Shown here one piece after another: positions 4,409 through 10,531 of a DNA stretch of 10,531 bases. How positions within the stretch are numbered: position 1 is the stretch's first letter; the number at the start of each line of letters is the position of its first letter. The position numbers and the translations under genes are program-made. The stretch lies in NCBI GenBank assembly GCA_051745935.1, contig JBNJEM010000246.1, positions 1 through 10,531 on the forward strand. Reading direction: 5' to 3'. Below the pieces are notes generated by a model that saw nothing but the letters and a program-made list of their open reading frames with translations, did not search any database and had not been told where the DNA came from. The stretch comes from JBNJEM01 sp051745935 (GTDB taxonomy: Bacteria; Planctomycetota; Planctomycetia; Pirellulales; Pirellulaceae).

Positions 4409-7400
4409 ATGAGACATGGAGCCATGAGGCAGGACCAGGGGGAACCGAGGGGGCTGTACGATCCCCGCTGGGAACACGATGCATGTGGGATTGGCGCGGC
4501 CGTCAATATTTCGGGGGCCCGCGATCACGCGATCGTCGAGCACGGCAAGCAGATTCTCTTGAACTTGATGCATCGCGGGGCGGCGGGGTCGGATGAATCG
4601 AGCGGCGACGGCGCCGGTGTTCTGCTGCAAATCCCCCATGAGTTTTTTTCGGAGGAGTGCGAGAGATTGGGGCATGGGCTGCCGGAGCGAGGTCGGTACG
4701 GCGTGGCCATGGTGTTTTTCCCCATGGACGCCGAATTGCGACATCGTTGCGAGCGGCTGATGATCGAGGGCATCAAGCAGGAGGGACTGCGGATCGTTGG
4801 CTGGCGCGAGGTCCCGGTCAATCACGAAAGCATGGGGGACATCGCGCGCGAGGGCGAACCGTTCATCCGCCAGATATTCATCGCGGGCGATCATCTGGCG
4901 GACGACGCGTTGGAGCGGCGATTGTACGTGGCTCGCAAGAGTATCGAACGAACGGCGTGCGCGACATTGGGCGAGCGTCACGAAGAATTCTACATTCCTT
5001 CAATGTCATGCAAGACGATCGTTTACAAGGGGATGTTCCTGGCCCCCCAGCTGTTTGGCTATTACCACGATTTGTCCGACGAGCGGATCGCGACCTCCTT
5101 TGCCATCGTCCATCAACGTTTTAGCACGAATACGTTTCCGAGCTGGCGGCTGGCACAGCCGTTCCGCATGATTGCTCACAACGGCGAAATCAACACCCTG
5201 CGGGGCAACGCCAATCAGTTGCAGGCCGCGGAACGGAACATGGCGTGCGAAATGCTAACCGACGACATTTCGAAGATCCTGCCGGTTTTGGAGCCCGGCG
5301 GCAGCGACTCCGCCTGCTTCGACAACGCGATGGAATTGTTGGTTCGGGCGGGCCGCTCGGCGCCCCACGCCCTCATGATGATGATTCCCGAGGCGTTCGG
5401 CCCGAAATATCACATTTCAACCGATAAGCGAGCGTTTTACGAGTATCACTCCGCCATCATGGAGCCGTGGGACGGCCCGGCCGCCATGGTGTTCACCGAT
5501 GGTCGGCGGGTCGGGGGGACCTTGGATCGCAACGGGCTGCGTCCCAGCCGTTACGTGGTGACGACCGACGGCCTGGTCGTGTTGGCCAGCGAGGTCGGCG
5601 TGATCGATTTTCCGCCGGAAAAGGTTCGGCGGAAAGGGCGGCTGCAGCCGGGACGAATGTTCCTGGTGGACACGCACGAAGGCCGCATCGTGGTGGACAA
5701 CGAGATCAAGGGCAAGATTGCCCGCCAGAACTCCTATCGTCGCTGGTTGGAAGATAATCGCATTGAATTGCGAGGGCTGTTTCATCCAACAACCTCCTCG
5801 GGGCGCGTCTCCGAGGGACTGACTCAACGACTCAGGGCATTTGCGTATTCCCGCGAGGATCTGGAGATGGTCATTGGTCCGATGGCGGTTAACGGCCAGG
5901 AGCCGATCGGTTCCATGGGCACCGACACGCCGCTGGCCGTGCTCTCCAAACGCCCCAAGCTGCTGTTTGGCTACTTCAAGCAGCTGTTTGCCCAAGTGAC
6001 CAATCCACCGATCGACCCCCTGCGCGAAGCATTGGTCATGTCGCTAATGGCGTACGTGGGCAAGAAGCGGAACCTGCTTGCCGAAACCCCCGAGCACTGT
6101 CGCCAGGTCAAGCTGCCGCACCCCATCCTGACCAACGAAGACCTTCATCGGTTGCGGACCGCGCGGAGCGAGCATCTCAAGGTCGCGGAGATTCCGGCGC
6201 TATTCGAGGCCGAGCGGGGGGACCCAGCGGCGGCGCTGCGCCACGGACTTTCAGAACTGGTCGCGGCAGCGGAACGGGCGATCGGCGAGGGCGCCTCGTT
6301 GCTGGTGCTTGGCGATCGGGAACGTACGCCCGACAAGGCCCCGATTCCCAGCCTCTTGGCCACCGCGTCGCTCCATCATGGGTTGTTGGAGCGCGGTTTG
6401 CGGGGCGAAGCCGGCATCGTGGTGGAAAGCGGAGAGCCTCGCGAGGTCATGCACTTTTGTTTGCTCTGTGGATACGGGGCTAACGCCATCAACCCGTACA
6501 TGGCGTTCGAGGTCATCCATAAGTTGCACCGCGACGGTGAAACGCCGGACGACGTGGAACTGGATCAGTTGGACGAGCAGTACGTCACGGCCGTGAAAAA
6601 GGGAATTCTCAAAACGATGTCGAAAATGGGGATTTCCACGTTGCGGAGTTATCATGCCGCGCAGCAATTCGAGGCCGTGGGCATTAATCGGGACGTGATC
6701 AATCACTATTTCCCCGGAACGGCTGCCCGGATTGGCGGCATCGGGCTCGATGAGATCGCCCAAGAAGCACTAGCGCGTCACCAGGACGCCATGCGCGACC
6801 CGGATCCGGGGGCGCTGGAGTTGATTCACGAAGGAGAATACCATTTCCGAGCCGACGGGGAAAAGCATCTGTGGAACCCGTCCACCTTGACTCGCCTGCA
6901 ACATGCGGTGGTCAATGACAGTCAGCAGGCCTATGACGACTATGCCGGCGAAATCAACGATCAGTCCCGGGCCAACTATACCTTGCGCGGTTTATTCGAC
7001 TTCGTGCCGTCCGATCCGGTTCCGCTGGAGGACGTGGAGCCGGTGGAAGAGATCGTCCGGCGGTTCTATACCGGGGCCATGTCCCACGGCTCGATCAGCA
7101 AGGAAGCCCACGAAATGTTGGCCGTGGCCATGAACCGCCTGGGCGGCATGGCCAACACGGGCGAAGGCGGGGAACACCCATCCCGCTACCAGCCGATGCC
7201 GGAAGGCGACTCGGCCAATTGCGGCATCAAGCAAGTGGCGAGTGGTCGCTTTGGCGTGACGATCAATTACCTGGCTCACGCCAAGATGCTGCAAATCAAG
7301 ATGGCTCAAGGCGCGAAACCGGGCGAAGGAGGGCAGCTTCCCGGCCACAAAGTCACCGAGGAGATCGCTGAAATGCGGCATTCGACGCCCGGCGTCTCCT

Positions 7401-8983
7401 TGATCTCGCCGCCGCCGCACCACGATATTTACTCCATTGAAGATTTGGCTCAACTGATCTACGACCTCAAGTGTGCCAATCCCGGGGTCAAGGTTTCGGT
7501 CAAGCTGGTTTCCGAGGTCGGCGTGGGAACGGTGGCCGCCGGCGTGGCGAAAGGCAACGCCGATGAAGTGCTCATCAGCGGCCACGACGGGGGAACCGGC
7601 GCCAGCCCGCTCTCCTCGATCAAGCACGCTGGCGTGCCCTGGGAAATCGGGTTGGCTGAAACCCAGCAGACGTTGGTGCTCAACGGACTCCGCGATCGCA
7701 TCCTCGTGCAGACGGACGGGCAGCTTAGGACCGGACGTGACGTGGTGGTGGCGGCGTTGTTGGGCGCGGAACGGTACGGGTTCGGCACGGCAGCGCTCGT
7801 CTCGCTGGGCTGCTTGCTCATGCGAAAGTGCCACCTGGGAACCTGCCCGGTCGGCATCGCCACGCAAGATCCGGACCTCCGAAATCGGTTCGCTGGCAAA
7901 GTGGAATATCTCGTCCGGTATTTCACCTTCGTTGCCCAGGAAGCACGACGGATTATGGCTCAGCTTGGTTTCCGTACGATCACGGAAATGGTGGGTCGTG
8001 TCGAGCGACTGAATTGTCGTCGCGCCATCGACCATTGGAAGGCCAAGGGCGTTGATTTCTCCGCCGTCTTGACCCCCCCGAGCCAGTTCAACGACTATCC
8101 TTTGCATTGCGTTCGACCGCAAAGCAACACGCAAGAAAACCATCTGGACTGGACCATCCTGGAACGGATTGGTTCGGCCGTGGAAGCCGGGGACCCCGTC
8201 GAAATTGAATTGCCAATTCACAACACGGACCGGGCGGTGGGAACGATCCTCAGTAATCGGATCACTCATTGGCATGGCGCCGCCGGGCTTGCCCCGGAGA
8301 CCGTCAAGATCGAATTCAAGGGGACGGCCGGTCAGAGCTTCGGGGCGTTTTTGGCACCGGGTATTACCCTCGGCCTCACCGGCGATGCCAACGATTATCT
8401 GGGCAAGGGACTTTCCGGAGGGAAGATCGTGGTGAGAACCCCTCCGCAAGCGTCGTTTGAACCGAAAGACAACGTGATTATCGGCAATACGGTGCTCTAT
8501 GGGGCCACCGGCGGCGACGTGTTCGTCAATGGCCTGGCCGGGGAACGGTTTGCCGTTCGCAATAGTGGCGCCGTGGCGGTGGTTGAAGGGGTGGGGGACC
8601 ATGCTTGTGAGTATATGACGGGAGGTACCGTCGTCGTTCTGGGACGGACGGGCCGAAATTTCGCGGCCGGCATGAGTGGCGGAATCGCCTACGTCTTCGA
8701 CGAACAGCAACTCTTCGATACCCGCTGTAATCTCGATATGGTCGACCTGGAAGCCCTCTGGCGAAAAGAGGACCAGAATCGGTTGCGGGAACTCATCGCG
8801 ACACATCATGCCCTGACCGGAAGCCGGCAAGCCAAACGGATCCTGGAGAACTGGCAGGAAATGGCCGGCCGATTCGTGAAGGTCATGCCGATTGATTATC
8901 GCCGGGCGCTCGAGGCGCTCAGGGAACGTGAAGAGGTTAGAGGTGACGGGACACCGGCAACCGAGGAGGTGTTCTATGGGTAA
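4409..8983 (+). CDS. gltB: Glutamate synthase (NAD(P)H), large alpha subunit (1524 aa)
   Basis: Cytoplasmic enzyme converting L-glutamine plus 2-oxoglutarate to two L-glutamates, the GOGAT half of ammonia assimilation. Residues 1-25 look like the cleaved propeptide, which exposes the N-terminal nucleophile Cys26 in HDACGIG. The class II glutaminase domain runs to about 430 (RFSTNTFPSW, then HNGEIN at 257-262, then GGSDS). The central domain is about 460-790 (VNGQEPIGSMGTDTPLA). The FMN-binding synthase barrel is about 865-1200 (GAMSHGSISKEAHE, GGTGASP, QTDGQLRTGRDV). The [3Fe-4S] ligands are C1135-x5-C1141-x4-C1146. The GXGXG beta-helix domain is about 1250-1480. Length is normal for bacterial alpha subunits, and every domain is intact. 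The adjacent gltD indicates the pyridine-nucleotide form rather than the ferredoxin form. Its last 8 nt overlap gltD, which points to translational coupling. Confidence 0.97.
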   Translation: MRHGAMRQDQGEPRGLYDPRWEHDACGIGAAVNISGARDHAIVEHGKQILLNLMHRGAAGSDESSGDGAGVLLQIPHEFFSEECERLGHGLPERGRYGVAMVFFPMDAELRHRCERLMIEGIKQEGLRIVGWREVPVNHESMGDIAREGEPFIRQIFIAGDHLADDALERRLYVARKSIERTACATLGERHEEFYIPSMSCKTIVYKGMFLAPQLFGYYHDLSDERIATSFAIVHQRFSTNTFPSWRLAQPFRMIAHNGEINTLRGNANQLQAAERNMACEMLTDDISKILPVLEPGGSDSACFDNAMELLVRAGRSAPHALMMMIPEAFGPKYHISTDKRAFYEYHSAIMEPWDGPAAMVFTDGRRVGGTLDRNGLRPSRYVVTTDGLVVLASEVGVIDFPPEKVRRKGRLQPGRMFLVDTHEGRIVVDNEIKGKIARQNSYRRWLEDNRIELRGLFHPTTSSGRVSEGLTQRLRAFAYSREDLEMVIGPMAVNGQEPIGSMGTDTPLAVLSKRPKLLFGYFKQLFAQVTNPPIDPLREALVMSLMAYVGKKRNLLAETPEHCRQVKLPHPILTNEDLHRLRTARSEHLKVAEIPALFEAERGDPAAALRHGLSELVAAAERAIGEGASLLVLGDRERTPDKAPIPSLLATASLHHGLLERGLRGEAGIVVESGEPREVMHFCLLCGYGANAINPYMAFEVIHKLHRDGETPDDVELDQLDEQYVTAVKKGILKTMSKMGISTLRSYHAAQQFEAVGINRDVINHYFPGTAARIGGIGLDEIAQEALARHQDAMRDPDPGALELIHEGEYHFRADGEKHLWNPSTLTRLQHAVVNDSQQAYDDYAGEINDQSRANYTLRGLFDFVPSDPVPLEDVEPVEEIVRRFYTGAMSHGSISKEAHEMLAVAMNRLGGMANTGEGGEHPSRYQPMPEGDSANCGIKQVASGRFGVTINYLAHAKMLQIKMAQGAKPGEGGQLPGHKVTEEIAEMRHSTPGVSLISPPPHHDIYSIEDLAQLIYDLKCANPGVKVSVKLVSEVGVGTVAAGVAKGNADEVLISGHDGGTGASPLSSIKHAGVPWEIGLAETQQTLVLNGLRDRILVQTDGQLRTGRDVVVAALLGAERYGFGTAALVSLGCLLMRKCHLGTCPVGIATQDPDLRNRFAGKVEYLVRYFTFVAQEARRIMAQLGFRTITEMVGRVERLNCRRAIDHWKAKGVDFSAVLTPPSQFNDYPLHCVRPQSNTQENHLDWTILERIGSAVEAGDPVEIELPIHNTDRAVGTILSNRITHWHGAAGLAPETVKIEFKGTAGQSFGAFLAPGITLGLTGDANDYLGKGLSGGKIVVRTPPQASFEPKDNVIIGNTVLYGATGGDVFVNGLAGERFAVRNSGAVAVVEGVGDHACEYMTGGTVVVLGRTGRNFAAGMSGGIAYVFDEQQLFDTRCNLDMVDLEALWRKEDQNRLRELIATHHALTGSRQAKRILENWQEMAGRFVKVMPIDYRRALEALREREEVRGDGTPATEEVFYG
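8963..8970 (+). promoter_or_regulatory. Strong ribosome-binding site of gltD inside the end of gltB
   Basis: GAGGAGGT lies 5 nt before ATG 8976. It settles the gltD start at this ATG, giving MGNPRGF, rather than at the earlier in-frame ATG 8892 that lies within gltB and lacks a comparable site. Confidence 0.8.
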
Positions 8984-10397
8984 TCCAAGAGGTTTCATGA
9001 CGTTTCAACGAGCCGGGATCGCTCAACGCCCGGTGCCCGAGCGTACGGGTGATTTCCACGAAATCGTGCTGCCGCTCGATCCGGACACGTTGAACCAGCA
9101 GGCCGCGCGATGCATGGATTGTGGCATCCCGTTCTGCCACGGCATCGGCTGCCCATTGCAGAATCGCATTCCCGAATTCAACGATCTGGTCTATCGAAGA
9201 CGGTGGCGACAGGCGGCGGCCAACCTGCATTCGACCAATAACTTCCCGGAAATCACCGGTCGCGTTTGTCCCGCGCCCTGCGAAGCAGCCTGTACGCTGG
9301 CCTACAACGACAAAGCCGTCAATATCAAGCATATTGAGTATCAGATTGCCGAGTGGATGTTTGGTAACGAAGGTCTCGAACCCCTGCGACCGGCTACTCG
9401 CACCGGGAGGAGCATCGCGGTGGTCGGGTCCGGGCCCGCCGGTTTGGCCGCCGCGCAACAACTCGCCCGCGCCGGCCACGAGGTTATCGTGTTCGAACAA
9501 AGCGATCGGATTGGCGGGCTCTTGCGATACGGGATTCCCGATTTCAAGCTGGAAAAACAGATCATCGACCGGCGATTGGAACAAATGCAGGCCGAAGGCG
9601 TCCGGTTCGAGCCGAGTGTCGCCGTGGGGGAAGATCTCTCCGCGCGCTACTTGAAACGGACCTTCGATGCGGTGCTCCTGGCCATGGGGGCGGGAAAGCC
9701 CAGGATGTTGGATGTCCCCGGCGCGGACTTGGATGGCGTTCACGTGGCCATGGATTTTCTCACACAACAAAACCGGCTCAATGCCGGGGATCCGGAACGC
9801 CCCACGGGCCCGCCCCCGATCTCCGCTCGCGGCAAGCACGTGATCGTGATCGGCGGTGGGGATACCGGTAGCGATTGCGTGGGCACCGCTCTTCGCCAAG
9901 GTGCCCTCTCGGTCACCCAATTGGAGATCCTGCCCAAGCCTCCAGAGAATCGCAACCCCAAAACCCCATGGCCCAATTGGCCGCTGATCCTGCGCACGTC
10001 CTCCTCCCACCAGGAAGGATGCGTGCGTCACTGGAGCGTCAAAACCGATCAATTGGCCGGTGAGGCGGGACGGGTCCAAAAACTGCACGCGTCCGAAGTC
10101 GATTGGATCGAAGGGCCCCAGGGCTGGCACATGCGGCGACGAGCGGGGAGTGAGTTTACGCTCAATGCCGATCTCGTGCTGTTGGCCATGGGATTCGTCC
10201 ATGTCGTCCACACGGGACTCGTTGAACAAATGGGACTCGCATTGGATGGGCGAGGTAATCTGATCACTCGGAATTGGATGACCAGCGCGGAAGGCGTCTT
10301 CGGCGCGGGGGATGCCGTCAAAGGGGCATCGCTCGTCGTCCATGCCATCCACCAGGGGCGACTCGCGGCCAACTCCATCACGCAGTGGCTGACGTGA
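8976..10397 (+). CDS. gltD: Glutamate synthase, small beta subunit (473 aa)
   Basis: FAD- and NAD(P)H-binding iron-sulfur subunit. It takes electrons from NAD(P)H and passes them through FAD and [4Fe-4S] centres to the FMN of GltB. The N-terminal domain carries the Cys ligands as C46-x2-C49-x4-C54-x4-C59 (MDCGIPFCHGIGCP) and C98-x3-C102-x3-C106 (GRVCPAPCEAAC). The FAD dinucleotide fold starts at VVGSGPAG (149-156). The NAD(P)H-binding fold is at VIGGGDTGSD (291-300). The C-terminal FAD signature GVFGAGDAVKGASLVVHAI is at 440-458. At 473 residues it is typical of GltD. Related modules occur in dihydropyrimidine dehydrogenase and other NAD(P)H:acceptor enzymes, but the overlap with gltB makes the assignment firm. 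The x4 between C54 and C59 is one residue longer than in several GltD sequences I remember. Confidence 0.96.
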   Translation: MGNPRGFMTFQRAGIAQRPVPERTGDFHEIVLPLDPDTLNQQAARCMDCGIPFCHGIGCPLQNRIPEFNDLVYRRRWRQAAANLHSTNNFPEITGRVCPAPCEAACTLAYNDKAVNIKHIEYQIAEWMFGNEGLEPLRPATRTGRSIAVVGSGPAGLAAAQQLARAGHEVIVFEQSDRIGGLLRYGIPDFKLEKQIIDRRLEQMQAEGVRFEPSVAVGEDLSARYLKRTFDAVLLAMGAGKPRMLDVPGADLDGVHVAMDFLTQQNRLNAGDPERPTGPPPISARGKHVIVIGGGDTGSDCVGTALRQGALSVTQLEILPKPPENRNPKTPWPNWPLILRTSSSHQEGCVRHWSVKTDQLAGEAGRVQKLHASEVDWIEGPQGWHMRRRAGSEFTLNADLVLLAMGFVHVVHTGLVEQMGLALDGRGNLITRNWMTSAEGVFGAGDAVKGASLVVHAIHQGRLAANSITQWLT

Positions 10398-10417
10398 ACG
10401 TTCGCTTCCCGGCGCGC

Positions 10418-10440
10418 GCGGCGTTTCGCCGCCCAGGCTT
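10418..10440 (+). terminator. Candidate terminator after gltD
   Basis: GCGGCG (10418-10423) pairs perfectly with CGCCGC (10427-10432) across a TTT loop, 21 nt after the gltD stop. The following sequence (CCAGGCTTGTTG) has only a weak T content, so efficient intrinsic termination is not assured. Confidence 0.4.
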
Positions 10441-10496
10441 GTTGCTCACCCGATTTGTGGTTAGACTTGAAACCTTTAGTTATGTAACCTGTGTTT

Positions 10497-10503
10497 GAGG
10501 AGG
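10497..10503 (+). promoter_or_regulatory. Ribosome-binding site of the gene at the right edge
   Basis: GAGGAGG lies 5 nt before ATG 10509. The 50 nt upstream (10441-10490) are clearly more A/T-rich than the rest of the window and contain TTGAAA (10467-10472), a possible -35, but no convincing -10 at proper spacing. A separate promoter is plausible but not proven. Confidence 0.6.
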
Positions 10504-10508
10504 CATCG

Positions 10509-10531
10509 ATGTCGATCAGAAAACTACTAAT
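10509..10531 (+). CDS. Start of an unidentified gene, cut by the window edge
   Basis: Only seven full codons are present (MSIRKLL). The strong Shine-Dalgarno sequence and correct spacing support a real start. A basic residue pair followed by leucines would fit the beginning of a signal peptide or a membrane segment, but this is too short to assign. Confidence 0.55.

Noticed and set aside
6992..8998. 668-codon open frame on the minus strand inside gltB
   Set aside because: Antisense shadow of a highly conserved gene in GC-rich DNA; no family motif, His/Arg/Gly-rich composition.
8937..10352. 471-codon open frame on the minus strand inside gltD
   Set aside because: Antisense shadow; gltD on the + strand explains all the sequence conservation.

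Overview
The window looks like a chromosomal stretch from a GC-rich, free-living bacterium. My best guess is Planctomycetota (Pirellulales-like). The grounds are weak: intergenic palindromes built on AGCCCCCG/CGGGGGCT and CCACGG/CCGTGG, wide gaps between genes, and a MauG-type dihaem peroxidase made as a lipoprotein with a long low-complexity linker. All supported genes are on the + strand, and no tRNA, rRNA, CRISPR array or intact mobile element was recognised.

Layout. (1) 71-406: a 54-residue rubredoxin, then 36 nt later a 44-residue Cys/Lys-rich protein, both with good ribosome-binding sites. (2) 407-820: non-coding or decayed DNA, with a protein-like stop-to-stop segment on the minus strand and two competing inverted repeats just before the next gene. 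(3) 821-2104: a lipoprotein of the dihaem cytochrome c peroxidase/MauG family. (4) 2105-2365: a short spacer with a palindromic element. (5) 2366-3826: a cytoplasmic GAF plus PP2C (SpoIIE/RsbU-like) phosphatase. (6) 3827-4408: a 582-nt gap with an unusually dense run of stem-loops, including a possible three-way junction. This is the best candidate here for an undescribed structured RNA. (7) 4409-10397: gltB and gltD, overlapping by 8 nt, for the two subunits of NAD(P)H-dependent glutamate synthase. (8) 10509 to the right edge: the first codons of another gene behind a strong Shine-Dalgarno sequence.

Function. gltBD is the core ammonia-assimilation step, converting glutamine plus 2-oxoglutarate to two glutamates. 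Rubredoxin and the dihaem peroxidase are electron-transfer and peroxide-handling proteins, but they sit in separate transcription units about 400 nt apart, so a shared pathway is only a guess. The GAF-PP2C protein is probably the output of a partner-switching or signalling circuit whose other members are not in the window. Most of the coding content is ordinary. The less usual material is the intergenic RNA-like structure, the tiny Cys-rich protein, and the altered distal haem pocket of the peroxidase.
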